In this document: in pieces, positions 26,928-35,805 of the stretch | Layout of the letters: every line of letters begins with the position of its first letter | Numbering within the stretch: position 1 is the first letter of the stretch | NCBI GenBank assembly: GCA_903871875.1 | Contig: CAIQIR010000061.1 | Coordinates: forward strand, 1-40,091 | Direction: 5' to 3' | Source: an uncultured Schlesneria sp. | GTDB taxonomy: Bacteria; Planctomycetota; Planctomycetia; Planctomycetales; Planctomycetaceae | Length of the DNA stretch: 40,091 nucleotides | Position numbers and translations under genes: made by a program | The notes under the pieces: model-generated | Seen by the model: the letters and a program-made list of their open reading frames with translations, nothing else | Databases searched by the model: none | Told to the model about the DNA's origin: nothing

Positions 26928-27370
26928 GAGCTTCGGCTCTACTATCCTTTGGACGATTGAGTGTGCCATCGGGTAAACCCTTTCAGGGTGCGATGGGTTT
27001 TATTGTGGACGCGGTTTGCGTCCGACACATCTCGTCCTGAACCCCGCGAGCAATGCGTTGGAAGAAGGGCATTTGCAGTCCGCGTCTCTTCAGTGAGCGT
27101 CGACGAAATCCCTGACTCGTGGGTTCCTTATCACGCGGCCTCATGCCGGATTAACGGCACGAAGAACGGTCGCGGGACGGGTGTCGTTCCATCGCGAAGT
27201 GAGTTTCGTCCGCAATGCCTCGCCTTCCGTGCGTGGCTTTGATCGGCAGAATTGTTTCGTCGCCTACCCAGGCCACGAAACATGACTCACCTTGCGTGTT
27301 TCGATTCCGTTTCGCGGTACCGATCGATCGTGGTGTCGATTCGCTTCCGACGGCCTGCTTGGAGTTTTCG
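26928..27370 (+). promoter_or_regulatory. candidate structured 5' leader of the DEAD-box helicase gene
   Basis: Several stem-loops cluster in the first 100 bp. These are GAGC-TTCG-GCTC (26928-26939); CCATCG/CGATGG enclosing ACCCT-TTC-AGGGT (26966-26996) followed by GTTTTATT; and GGACGC-GGTTT-GCGTCC (27007-27023). AAACCC at 26975 can instead pair with GGGTTT at 26995, which would break the second stem, so two exclusive folds are possible. The remaining ~340 nt are open. Long leaders are known for DEAD-box helicase genes that are cold- or autoregulated; that this is one is inference. Confidence 0.4.
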
Positions 27371-28711
27371 TTGAGTTTTGCTGATCTCGGGCTTTGTGAG
27401 CCTATTCTGAATGCGGTGAAGGCCGAGGGTTATGAAACCCCCACCCCCATTCAAGCACAAGCGATTCCGCATGTTTTAAACGGCAGCGACCTGTTCGGTT
27501 GCGCTCAAACCGGAACCGGTAAAACGGCCGCATTCGCGTTGCCGATCATTCATCGCCTCTTGGAAGCCGGTACGCCATCAAACAAAGCCCGTCGTCCAAT
27601 TCGAGCCTTGATTCTCGCGCCGACCCGCGAGCTGGCTATTCAAATCGCCGATTGCATTCTGGCTTACAGCCAGAACACGGTCATTCGTCACACACTGGTT
27701 TTTGGCGGTGTCAGCCAGGTGCCTCAAGTGCGCGCCTTGCAGCGCGGGATCGATATCGTGATTGCCACACCAGGCCGCCTGTGCGATCTGATCGGGCAAG
27801 GACATGTCGATCTGAGCCACGTCGAGACGTTTGTCCTCGACGAAGCTGACCGCATGCTCGATATGGGGTTCATTCACGACATCCGTCATATCGCCGAACG
27901 GGTGCCCCAAAAGCGACAGACGCTGTTTTTCTCGGCCACGATGCCACGAGAAATTCGCGAATTGTCCTCGTCGTTGCTCGTGAAGCCGGTTTCCATCGAA
28001 ATCACGCCCGTGGCCACCGCGGCCGAAACGGTCGAGCAAGCGGTCTACATCGTGCCGCAATCGAATAAACCTCGATTGCTCCACACCTTGCTGGCCGAAT
28101 CCTCGATCTCGCGAGCCCTTGTCTTCACACGCACGAAGCACGGCGCGGACAAAGTATTGCGTCATTTGATGCAGGCCGGTGTGCGGGCCGACACCATTCA
28201 CGGTGGCAAGTCGCAGGCGAAACGACAGCGAGCACTTGCCGATTTCAAATCCAACCGACTACGAGTTCTGGTCGCCACGGATATCGCGGCACGCGGAATC
28301 GATGTCGATGGCATTACCCACGTCATCAACTACGACATGCCGGTGGAAATCGAATCGTACGTTCACCGCATCGGTCGCACAGGTCGCGCGGGTGCCAATG
28401 GGATTGCGTTGACGTTCTGTGACCCAGCCGAACGGGGTAAACTGCGCGCGATCGAACGAGCCATCCGTCAGCCGATCGACATTGCGAAACTGCCGACTCT
28501 GTTGTCAGCGCCGGCACCGACCGCGGTCAATCACGAATTTGAAAGTCGCGAACCGCATCGTCCCGCACGCCCCATGGGTGGCAGCGCGGGAATGCCTCCG
28601 CGTCGTTCGCACGGACCGGCGGGAGAGTCGTTCGGCCAAGGCGAACGCCAGCCGTTCAACAATAACCGCTCAGGTCGGCCACCACGCCGACGCGATTATA
28701 GCAACCGCTAA
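27371..28711 (+). CDS. DEAD-box ATP-dependent RNA helicase, RhlE-like
   Basis: A 446-residue RNA helicase that unwinds structured RNA in ribosome assembly or mRNA decay. All motifs are present in order: Q motif (FADLGL...[14 protein letters not shown]), I (AQTGTGKT), Ia (PTRELA), Ib (TPGRL), II (DEAD), III (SAT), IV (ALVFTRTK), V ([11 protein letters not shown]), VI ([10 protein letters not shown]). The C-terminal tail from about residue 390 is Arg/Gly/Pro-rich, as in RhlE-type proteins. The start is taken as TTG at 27371, with GGAG 6 nt before it and the Q motif right after. The frame stays open to 27215, but that part looks noncoding. A strong terminator follows. Confidence 0.93.
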   Translation: MSFADLGLCEPILNAVKAEGYETPTPIQAQAIPHVLNGSDLFGCAQTGTGKTAAFALPIIHRLLEAGTPSNKARRPIRALILAPTRELAIQIADCILAYSQNTVIRHTLVFGGVSQVPQVRALQRGIDIVIATPGRLCDLIGQGHVDLSHVETFVLDEADRMLDMGFIHDIRHIAERVPQKRQTLFFSATMPREIRELSSSLLVKPVSIEITPVATAAETVEQAVYIVPQSNKPRLLHTLLAESSISRALVFTRTKHGADKVLRHLMQAGVRADTIHGGKSQAKRQRALADFKSNRLRVLVATDIAARGIDVDGITHVINYDMPVEIESYVHRIGRTGRAGANGIALTFCDPAERGKLRAIERAIRQPIDIAKLPTLLSAPAPTAVNHEFESREPHRPARPMGGSAGMPPRRSHGPAGESFGQGERQPFNNNRSGRPPRRRDYSNR

Positions 28712-28736
28712 TTCGGCCGGCTGAATGCGTGACACG

Positions 28737-28776
28737 AAGAGCTCGATCCCACAACGGAATCGAGCTCTTGTTTTTT
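28737..28776 (+). terminator. rho-independent terminator of the helicase gene
   Basis: A perfect 11-bp stem AAGAGCTCGAT / ATCGAGCTCTT with an 11-nt loop, followed by G and six T residues. It lies 25 bp after the helicase stop. Confidence 0.9.
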
Positions 28777-28923
28777 GCTGAGATGCGAGCTGTCGAATGA
28801 TCGCCCTGCTACGACGCCGAAGGAGGTTTCTCATCCGTTCTGCCGCTTGGTATGTTTAATCACGACCCCGAATCAACAGGAATGAACTTCGTTCGACGAT
28901 TGAGACATTGGGAAGAGGCTTTC

Positions 28924-29397
28924 ATGACGGACCTGACCGCTCTGCAATTTGATCGCGACGATTGGGGCCGATTGGTTCTGACATTGGGTGACGGCCAGAC
29001 ACACGTCGGCATCGAACCGGTCCGTTGTTTTCCCCTCTCCGATCCAGAGAAGTCGATTGCCTTGCTGGACCCGGAAGGGCATGAATTGCTGACACTTTCC
29101 AGCCTGGATTCCCTGAATCCAACAGCCCGGACGGTGCTGGAGTCTGAACTGAGTTCACGTGATTTCGTCCCGGTTATCAAGCGAGTGATCTCGGCCAGTA
29201 ATCCGACGCCGCCCTGCCAATGGTCGGTGGAAACCGATCGCGGTACGACACGCTTCCAATTGGAAAGCGAAGATGACATCCGCAAGCTGGGTCCGCACCG
29301 GGTGATGATCGCCGATTCGAACGGGATCCGCTACACCATTCCCGACACCCGGCAACTCGACACCGCTACGCAACGGATCATTCAGCGCTTGGTTTGA
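28924..29397 (+). CDS. DUF1854 family protein
   Basis: A 157-residue protein. The blocks PVRCFPLSDPEKSIALLDPEGHEL, LNPTARTVLESELSSRDFVPVIKRV, WSVETDRGTTRFQLESEDDIRKLGPHRVMIADSNGIRYTIPD and the final ALDxxxxxxLxxxV-like helix match DUF1854 along its whole length. DUF1854 is annotated as cyanophycin-metabolism associated in some genomes, where an ABC transporter is nearby; no cyanophycin synthetase or cyanophycinase is seen here. The ATG at 28924 has GGAAGAGG 7 nt upstream and is preferred over the upstream GTG/ATG choices in the open frame from 28852. Confidence 0.8.
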   Translation: MTDLTALQFDRDDWGRLVLTLGDGQTHVGIEPVRCFPLSDPEKSIALLDPEGHELLTLSSLDSLNPTARTVLESELSSRDFVPVIKRVISASNPTPPCQWSVETDRGTTRFQLESEDDIRKLGPHRVMIADSNGIRYTIPDTRQLDTATQRIIQRLV

Positions 29398-29538
29398 AAT
29401 CGCCGGAGTTGCTGCGACGGAAACGCGAACCCGCGTAACACACCCGTCGAGTCCATCACGGATCGCTTGTTCGGCGAAAACGCACTGAAAACGCTCAATT
29501 CAGGGGAGACCGCACCCGGCTCGCGATTCAAGCGGAAA

Positions 29539-30120
29539 TCAATTCACTTTTCCAGATCGCGGGGCGGGGACGTTTCGAGGAACAGGGTCCGACTGCAGCA
29601 ACTCTTCCTGTTGCGTCAGTTCTGACAGCTTCTTGAGAACCAGCCGACGTTCCCGTTCGTACTTGGCCGCGTCATCGTTTTTGCGACTCTTCGCATAAAT
29701 CGTCAATGCGCGCGCTTCTCTTTGTAAGGCGTTCAACACACTGATCATGCGATCGAGGAACTCGGCATCATCACCCGAGACATTGGAGTCTTGCAGCCGA
29801 CGCAGCATCTTTTTCGGTGCGTCGAGACCATTCACAGTCCCATTCATCAGATCTTCGATCTGCTTGGCACTATAGATTTCCTTCGAGACCGAATCGGCAA
29901 TCACGCCAATCAGACCCAGCGTGCTTTGAATATGCCCAACCCCAAGCGCACCAATCGTTTGCAGTTGAATATTACCTTCACCAGGTGACCGCCCGACTTC
30001 CAGTGATCGGTCATCGTCGACAAGACTGTCTTGCGCCGCAGAAACACCGGTGCAGAGGCCGGCGGACGTACCCGCCAACAACGCCAAGAGGGAACGACGA
30101 TCGAGTAAATCCGACGACAT
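29539..30120 (-). CDS. small exported protein of unknown function
   Basis: A 193-residue protein. LDRRSLLALLAGTSAGLCTGVSAAQ is a signal peptide of Tat-like style (twin Arg, then hydrophobic). The mature part has a short Gly/Ile-rich block (LQTIGALGVGHIQSTLGLIGVIADSV) and then a long helical region of charged heptad-like sequence, probably coiled coil (LQREARALTIYAKSRKNDDAAKYERERRLVLKKLSELTQQEELL). GAAGGGAA is a good Shine-Dalgarno sequence before the ATG. It is divergent from the LolD-like ATPase. I recognise no family. Confidence 0.65.
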   Translation of the reverse strand: MSSDLLDRRSLLALLAGTSAGLCTGVSAAQDSLVDDDRSLEVGRSPGEGNIQLQTIGALGVGHIQSTLGLIGVIADSVSKEIYSAKQIEDLMNGTVNGLDAPKKMLRRLQDSNVSGDDAEFLDRMISVLNALQREARALTIYAKSRKNDDAAKYERERRLVLKKLSELTQQEELLQSDPVPRNVPAPRSGKVN

Positions 30121-30263
30121 CGAGTTCCCTTCTGCAGTACCATAGATGAATGTGAAACGAATTCATCCCGAAGTTTCGTCGTGGAATCCGTGAATTCGGT
30201 CGACGAACGGATGAGCCGGGTCCATAATCCCGCCTGTAGTATCGACGTGGCGGGAGTTCATTC

Positions 30264-30926
30264 ATGATCGACGTGAGGCATGTTTCCAAGGTTCATCTGC
30301 GAGGTCGTCTGGAAGTTCCGGCTTTACGCGATATCTCATGCCAAATTCCGGCGGGATCATTCACTTTTATTCTCGGGCCTTCGGGAAGTGGTAAAAGCTC
30401 CCTGTTGTATCTGTTGGGCGCTTTGGACGAACCGACCAGCGGCACGATCACTGTTGAGGGCCAATCACTGCAGGCCATGACGACTCGCGAACGCGATCAT
30501 TTTCGCCGCGAGCAGGCAGGGTTCATTTTTCAAAACTTCAATCTGCTAGCCAATTTGACTGCGCTGGAAAACGTGCTTGTACCGTTTTTACCGAAAGGGG
30601 TGGCGGCGAAACAGCGGAATAAAGCCGAGGAATTACTGGACCGACTCGGACTGGGAAGTCGTCGTGAACATCGCCCCAACCAATTATCCGGCGGCGAACA
30701 GCAGCGGGTCGCCATCGCCCGCGCCTTGCTGAAACGCCCTAAACTGGTGCTGGCGGACGAACCTACCGGCGAGCTCGATACGGCCAACTCAATCGCCATT
30801 CTAGCCGACCTGCGATCGCTGTGTCAGGAACAGCAGTCCACAGTCGTCGTCGTCACGCACGAACACGACTACATTCAACCGGGCGATCACGTGATTCGAA
30901 TCCGAGACGGTAAACTCGCGGATTGA
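30264..30926 (+). CDS. ABC transporter ATP-binding protein, LolD/MacB type
   Basis: A 220-residue ATPase of the mechanotransmission (LolD/FtsE/MacB) class. Walker A is GPSGSGKSS (about 39-47), Q-loop IFQNFNLL, signature LSGGEQQRVAIARAL (about 141), Walker B LVLADEPTGELD (about 162) and H-loop VVTHEHDY. GGGAG 7 nt before the ATG supports the start. No permease gene is next to it; it lies between a divergent exported protein and a convergent vWA gene. The only FtsX-like permease in the window is at 15650. Confidence 0.92.
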   Translation: MIDVRHVSKVHLRGRLEVPALRDISCQIPAGSFTFILGPSGSGKSSLLYLLGALDEPTSGTITVEGQSLQAMTTRERDHFRREQAGFIFQNFNLLANLTALENVLVPFLPKGVAAKQRNKAEELLDRLGLGSRREHRPNQLSGGEQQRVAIARALLKRPKLVLADEPTGELDTANSIAILADLRSLCQEQQSTVVVVTHEHDYIQPGDHVIRIRDGKLAD

Positions 30927-30953
30927 AACAAGAATTACTTCACTCCAGCCACA

Positions 30954-30983
30954 GAGTCCATCACCGCTGGCGGACTCCGTTTT
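30954..30983 (+). terminator. possible terminator of the ABC ATPase gene
   Basis: A GAGTCC/GGACTC 6-bp stem with a 12-nt loop, followed by CGTTTT. It lies 28 bp after the ATPase stop and could also act as the end of the opposing vWA gene. The T-run is only four bases, so confidence is moderate. Confidence 0.4.
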
Positions 30984-31064
30984 CACACGGTGCGGGGCTT
31001 CCACATGGTACGGGCCATCCCAATTTCATTCCGCCGCAGAAGATGGTCGCTTTGAAACCCGATG

Positions 31065-32102
31065 TTATTTGAATTTGGTGACGTCGTAGTAGCGATATGT
31101 ACCACCATTCTGGCGGGACAATTTTCGGAGAAAGTTGTTCGGTGCCACGGTCTCCGAAACCTCCTGGCCCACGCCAAATTCGATGCTGTGAATCCGCGTC
31201 TTTTGACCGTTCATCAGTTTCAATTGTTCCAGCTCGGCCGGGTGAATTGGCGGTTCTTGGGCATCGGTCAAAAAGAAAATCACATCCGGTCGCAGTCGTA
31301 ACGCCATTTCCAGCGCGGGGACATGCTGGGTTCCCGTGCCGGGATGAATGCCAGCAATTTTCTGCCGCGCCAGTGTTTTATGAATTTCTGTCGCAGCATA
31401 AAGCTGCGGCTTGTGAATCTCTCGCAAATTCAACACCGATGGCTTTTCATCGTAAAAGATGATCAAGAATTGCTGGTTGGCCTCAAGCGCTTGCAGGCTG
31501 GAAACCAATGCTGATTTAGCGACTTGCATCGAATTATGCACGGTCATACTTCCCGATGCATCGATGACGAACACCACTTTGGTCCCTTCGTCCTTCGCTC
31601 CCATAAATGCCGTTCCGGGAGTTCCCCCGACCGTCCCTGTTGCGGGGGGCCTTTGACCGCCACCTGACTTCACAGGCTGACGAGGGTCGATGACAGCCGC
31701 CCCGACTGGCAAATTAACCCCCGGTCCAATTCGAGGTGCCGTCTCTTCTTGAGGGAGCAACGTCTCAACCGGCGGCTGATCCGATGTGGCCCGGGTCGGA
31801 GCAGACAAATCGTTTGTGACCGTGGCATCCAACGCCAATTCCGTGGCCTCTCCCTCGCGGGCTTCGCCGGGAACAACGGCATCGGGATTGTCACCGACTT
31901 CTTTGATGACAATTCCCACCTCGCGCGTTTCTTCAGTCGTAAACCCGACCGGGGCTTTTTGGCAACTGCGAAGACTGATCGCAAAGAACAGCAAGAGCAG
32001 GGCGTGCGTGACGACCGAGAGCAGGCTGGGTAGTAGAATCGCATGCGGCAGCCAGTCCGGCAATGAATTCCGGTGCCGCAGTTTCGCGGGCGACGCTGTC
32101 AT
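31065..32102 (-). CDS. membrane-anchored vWA domain protein
   Basis: A 345-residue protein. An N-terminal TM (about 30-47, SVVTHALLLLFFAISLRSC) is followed by a Glu/Ala/Pro-rich linker, TonB/TolA-like in layout. A vWA domain then starts with VVFVIDASGSM, whose DxSxS is the MIDAS metal site (about 179). Later come LLIFYDEKPSVLNL-like and DVIFFLTDAQEPP; the C-terminus ends NNFLRKLSRQNGGTYRYYDV. The likely periplasmic vWA domain points to protein-protein or matrix binding. The ATG at 32102 is preferred to the TTG at 32141 because of the GGATGGGG about 7 nt before it. Confidence 0.83.
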   Translation of the reverse strand: MTASPAKLRHRNSLPDWLPHAILLPSLLSVVTHALLLLFFAISLRSCQKAPVGFTTEETREVGIVIKEVGDNPDAVVPGEAREGEATELALDATVTNDLSAPTRATSDQPPVETLLPQEETAPRIGPGVNLPVGAAVIDPRQPVKSGGGQRPPATGTVGGTPGTAFMGAKDEGTKVVFVIDASGSMTVHNSMQVAKSALVSSLQALEANQQFLIIFYDEKPSVLNLREIHKPQLYAATEIHKTLARQKIAGIHPGTGTQHVPALEMALRLRPDVIFFLTDAQEPPIHPAELEQLKLMNGQKTRIHSIEFGVGQEVSETVAPNNFLRKLSRQNGGTYRYYDVTKFK

Positions 32103-32141
32103 GGCAACCCCATCCGTGCTCCAGTCGCTTTGAGAGATCAA

Positions 32142-32460
32142 CCAGAACTCTAGGCCGTGTCAAGAGTCACGTCAATTCGAGGTTGATTCAAGGGAACCTT
32201 GACCTGGCGAGAAGCATATCGTCGACGTCGCAAGCCTCGGACGAGTCTCCGTCCGTCAACTCGGAACTCGTCGACGGGATAACAGAACCGGATCGAACCA
32301 GTGACCGCCTTCCATCATTGGCAGGAAAACGATAGGTTGCAAAGACCTTCGTAGCGGCGTCAGGTCTCGCCCTGGTTCCAACGACCGGCCCAAGTCAGCC
32401 CATTCCAAATCGGAGGCTGACCTCGCCGAAGAAAACGGAAACAGCAGGGACTTTGGGAAT
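32142..32460. other. intergenic region upstream of the vWA gene
   Basis: No gene is supported. A perfect small hairpin TCAAGG-GAA-CCTTGA lies at 32188-32202, without a T-run. The rest shows no protein-like frame. Confidence 0.4.
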
Positions 32461-32718
32461 TCAGTTGCCCGTACCAGTGATGGGATAGTGCCATGACCTG
32501 GTATAGGGAATCACGAATTCGGCGTGCCCTTCACGAGTCATCCCATCCACGGCACGGATTTGTTCCCAATCCATTTTGGGAGAACCGTGAACGTCAATCA
32601 GGATGGCGACCGCATGAGCCCAATCTTCGCCACCGCAAACGGTCTGAGGTCGATCACGAAACCACGCCGACCAACAGCCTTGATTCTGTTCCGCGATGAT
32701 ATGTGCAAATGTGTACAT
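32461..32718 (-). CDS. small hypothetical protein, HicB-like N-terminus possible
   Basis: An 85-residue frame from ATG 32718: MYTFAHIIAEQNQGCWSAWF, then DRPQTVCGGEDWAHAVAILI and IRAVDGMTREGHAEFVIPY. The even, hydrophobic and acidic residue mix is protein-like, unlike the overlapping plus-strand frames. The beginning, with F/W-rich strand, then GG.....AVA.LI, has the look of the HicB antitoxin-type RNase-H-like fold. No toxin gene (hicA) is adjacent and there is no Shine-Dalgarno sequence. The frame is open to 32781. It could be an orphan domain protein. Confidence 0.5.
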   Translation of the reverse strand: MYTFAHIIAEQNQGCWSAWFRDRPQTVCGGEDWAHAVAILIDVHGSPKMDWEQIRAVDGMTREGHAEFVIPYTRSWHYPITGTGN

Positions 32719-33029
32719 GTCGATCGACTCGGTAGGAGGAGAATGCACCAAAAATAAAGGTCGCCTCCCACAAAACGACAAAAGTCCTCGAAACCGGACG
32801 CGAAATTCTCAACAAACCGAAATTATCGTGACAATTCTGAACAGAGGGCATGTCATACGAGTTCGCCAAAATGCAATCCTTAGATTGCTGAATCAGAATT
32901 GCCGACAAGGCATGTGGATATCCGAAGACGACCTTCGCAATTGCGAAAGCGTACTGAACGAACGCCCAGCGAAGGCAATCGATGCCCCCTCGCCATGAGC
33001 ATGACAGCCGAAGTATTGCAAACTGACGG
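32719..33029. other. intergenic region, nothing recognised
   Basis: About 310 bp between the small protein gene and the 3' end of the CocE-like gene. No supported frame, hairpin with T-run or repeat is seen. Confidence 0.4.
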
Positions 33030-35126
33030 CTATTTCCCGGCTGATGGCGGTGTTGGAGTTGATGCTGTAGAAGTCGACTGCAGAACAGGCACGTTGATTC
33101 GCGACGACATGTTCGCCGTCCGGAAAACCCGCTGGGTCGCTTTTTGAAAATCCGTCGACTTGGCCGCATAGATGTCGACAAACGTCTGCGGATTGCGATC
33201 AAACAGCGGGAACCAGCTGCTTTGGACCTGGATCATCATCCGGTGCCCTGGCCGAAACACGTGATAAATGTCGGGAAGCTGGAATTTCACGACTTCGGGA
33301 CGATTCGGAACGAAAGGCTCGGGCGTTTCAAAACTCTTCCGGAACTTACCGCGGAAAAGATCGCCTCGAACCAATTGCTGATAGCCTCCCATTTTCACTT
33401 TGGTCGGATTTTCTGCGGGGTCCGGATAGTCGTTTGGATAAACGTCGATCAACTTCACAATCCAGTCCGAATCCGTTCCCGAGGTCGATACTGTCAATTC
33501 GACTCCGATCGGCCCCGCCACCGCACGATCTTGTTCCAGCGTTTCCGACTGATAAACCAGTACATCGGGACGCCGCGATGCGTGGCGCTGATCGGACGTC
33601 ATATACTCCGAAGCAGTGCCCATGGTGATCTTTTCAATATAGGGCACCGGTTTGGCCGGATCGCTGAGATATTCGTCGTTACCGACACTGGGATCGGTGG
33701 TCGGCGGCGGTTCGCTCAGCAATCGTCCCTCCGAATGGAAATAAAACGATTGCACCGCGACGTTTTTCGGCGGCCACGAATCATACTGTCGCCAGACATT
33801 GGTTCCTGTCTCAAACACCCACGCCTCAGGATGCTTCAGTGAACCGATCCCCTTCAGATAGAACTCAAAGAAGGGCAGCTCAATTTGCTCGCGATAGAAC
33901 GGTCCCGTCTTCGAGTTGAAGGTCACGTTCCCCAGCGATTCCCCATCATTCTTTGACCACCCGCCATGGCTCCAGGGCCCCATCACCAGGATATTGTAAG
34001 TCGAGGGGCTGCTGGTTTCGATCTGTTTGTAGGTTTCCAGTGCTCCGAATAAGTTTTCGGCATCAAACCAGCCACCCACGGTCATCACCGCCGGGCGGAT
34101 CTGTTTCAGATGGGGACGAATATTTCGTGCCTTCCAATAGTCGTCGTAGCTGCCGTGCGTCATCAGTTCCTTCCAGTAAGGAAGTTCGCTCTTTTGGTAG
34201 CGCGTCCCGATGTTGGGCAGCGATCCCAGACGCAGCAGGAATTCATATCCGTCGGGAGATTCCGGATCGAATCTGGCTTCACTCTTTTTGGTCGGATCAG
34301 GACGAGGATGTCCCACCGATTCGATAAACCCCAATGTCTGCGACAACTGCAGCGCCCCGTTGTGGTGCCAGTCGTCGCCAATAAACCAGTCGGCAATCGG
34401 CGCCTGCGGAGAACAGGCCACCAGGGCCGGATGGGCATCGATCATTCCTGCACTGGTGTAGAAACCAGGGTAGGAAACTCCTGCCATCCCTACCTTGCCA
34501 TTGTTGTTGGGCAGGTTTTTGACCAGCCATTCGATAGTGTCCCAGGTATCAGTACTTTCATCGATGTCCTGTGGCCCGCGTTTGCCCACCAGCTGTGGTC
34601 GCATATTGACAAAATCGCCCTCCGAGGCGTTCCGCCCCCGGACGTCCTGATAGACAAAAAGGTATCCCGCTTTGCCGAACAGCGGCGATGGACCAAGATC
34701 ACTGCGATATTGGTCAACGCCGTACGGTTTGATGCCATAAGGCGTGCGAACCAGCAAAATAGGATAGGGCTTGGCCTGATCCTTTGGCGCATAGACCGCA
34801 GTAAACAGATGTTTTCCATCACGCATGGGGATGCGGTATTCAAATTTCGTATAGCTGGCTTTGACCTGTTCTAAACCTTGAGCGGCAAGGGGCTCGGGTT
34901 GGCTGATGGCCGTAGCGAACAGCACCAGTGGCAACAACAGACCCCACGTCGAGAAACGTACGAGCGTACGTCGGTTGAACACGCGGCCTTGTCGGTGCCG
35001 AGCCAAATAGCAGTCCCCACCATTTTGCTCGTCGTCTGAACCATCCCCACAGCTGTTCATCTTCGAATGTGTCACAATTTTTCCTGTCTTTTCCCGTCTC
35101 GATTCCTGGCGGCATCCTGCAGTCAT
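33030..35126 (-). CDS. CocE/NonD family hydrolase (X-Pro dipeptidyl-peptidase type)
   Basis: An exported alpha/beta-hydrolase, 698 residues. After an N-terminal stretch with RRTLVRFSTWGLLLPLVLFATAIS (signal peptide, possibly Tat), the S15 hydrolase core starts at RIPMRDGKHLFTAVYAPKD. LVRTPYG and VYQDVRGRNASEGDF follow, then the nucleophile elbow AGVSYPG (Ser218). The C-terminal jelly-roll (PDIYHVFRPGHRMMIQVQSSWFPLFDRNP) is complete. Family members hydrolyse acyl-amino-acid, ester or peptide bonds; the substrate is unknown. The ATG at 35126 is 22 bp after the upstream stop, with only a weak GAG; ATG at 35060 is an alternative that still leaves the signal peptide intact. Confidence 0.87.
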   Translation of the reverse strand: MTAGCRQESRREKTGKIVTHSKMNSCGDGSDDEQNGGDCYLARHRQGRVFNRRTLVRFSTWGLLLPLVLFATAISQPEPLAAQGLEQVKASYTKFEYRIPMRDGKHLFTAVYAPKDQAKPYPILLVRTPYGIKPYGVDQYRSDLGPSPLFGKAGYLFVYQDVRGRNASEGDFVNMRPQLVGKRGPQDIDESTDTWDTIEWLVKNLPNNNGKVGMAGVSYPGFYTSAGMIDAHPALVACSPQAPIADWFIGDDWHHNGALQLSQTLGFIESVGHPRPDPTKKSEARFDPESPDGYEFLLRLGSLPNIGTRYQKSELPYWKELMTHGSYDDYWKARNIRPHLKQIRPAVMTVGGWFDAENLFGALETYKQIETSSPSTYNILVMGPWSHGGWSKNDGESLGNVTFNSKTGPFYREQIELPFFEFYLKGIGSLKHPEAWVFETGTNVWRQYDSWPPKNVAVQSFYFHSEGRLLSEPPPTTDPSVGNDEYLSDPAKPVPYIEKITMGTASEYMTSDQRHASRRPDVLVYQSETLEQDRAVAGPIGVELTVSTSGTDSDWIVKLIDVYPNDYPDPAENPTKVKMGGYQQLVRGDLFRGKFRKSFETPEPFVPNRPEVVKFQLPDIYHVFRPGHRMMIQVQSSWFPLFDRNPQTFVDIYAAKSTDFQKATQRVFRTANMSSRINVPVLQSTSTASTPTPPSAGK

Positions 35127-35148
35127 TCCACTCGATCAACGACATCAC

Positions 35149-35805
35149 TCAAGTGGGCTTCGAAGGAGGGGTTCGGCCACTCGACTCGTTCAACCACTCA
35201 TCAAGACCATTCGGATTCTGTATCCGCTGCTGAAGCTGATCGATCCGCTGCTCCCAATCGCTCTTCGCATCGTGGGATTGGTCGACGAGCTCTTTGTCCA
35301 GCTTTTCGGGACTGATCCCCTCGAACTCCTGCAACCAGAAATCCAGATCGGCTTCCGGATTGGCACTGGGAGCGGCTGATGGTTGGCCGACATGACGTTG
35401 AGGTGATTCCAGCTGCTTCAGAAAGACGTCACTATCGATCGCCGTTCCACGACGTCGCCGAATGGCATTTTGCAGACGGTGATCGCTTGAGACCACCGTC
35501 AATCGACGGGACGCAGAATGTTGACTGATCAGCGTCTCGATCAGTTCATCAGCTTCGTGCCCCGGCTGGGCAAACAAGACGATCATTTGTTGATGCTGAA
35601 ATCGCCCGGGCAGATTCGGCGGAGCGTCGATCGCATCGAACACGACCGTGCAGCGTTTACGTTCGTCGACCGTCAATCGTCGGGCCAGCTTGATCAGTAA
35701 TTCCAATCGCTTGCGGGCCAGATCACCTGGTCCGTACTGCGCCCGTGCCAGCCCCGCGGCGTGCATCAGGTTGTATCCATCAATGATCAGAAACGGTACG
35801 GACAT
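35149..35805 (-). CDS. NYN domain (YacP/Rae1-like) endoribonuclease
   Basis: A 218-residue protein. The N-terminal PIN/NYN fold has FLIIDGYNLMHAA (catalytic Asp at about 9), TVVFDAIDAPP and GHEADELIETLI (acidic motif). LTVVSSDHRLQNAIRRRRGTAI completes the domain. The last ~80 residues are Pro/Ser/Asp-rich and look like a flexible tail. YacP-family proteins are predicted RNases; Rae1 acts on ribosome-bound mRNA. It is followed 22 bp later by the CocE-like gene on the same strand. There is no strong Shine-Dalgarno sequence before the ATG. Confidence 0.85.
   Translation of the reverse strand: MSVPFLIIDGYNLMHAAGLARAQYGPGDLARKRLELLIKLARRLTVDERKRCTVVFDAIDAPPNLPGRFQHQQMIVLFAQPGHEADELIETLISQHSASRRLTVVSSDHRLQNAIRRRRGTAIDSDVFLKQLESPQRHVGQPSAAPSANPEADLDFWLQEFEGISPEKLDKELVDQSHDAKSDWEQRIDQLQQRIQNPNGLDEWLNESSGRTPPSKPT

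Noticed and set aside
26446-26976. 176-codon plus frame upstream of the helicase
   Set aside because: Pro/Arg/His/Thr-rich with no domain, and it crosses the region of putative promoter and hairpins.
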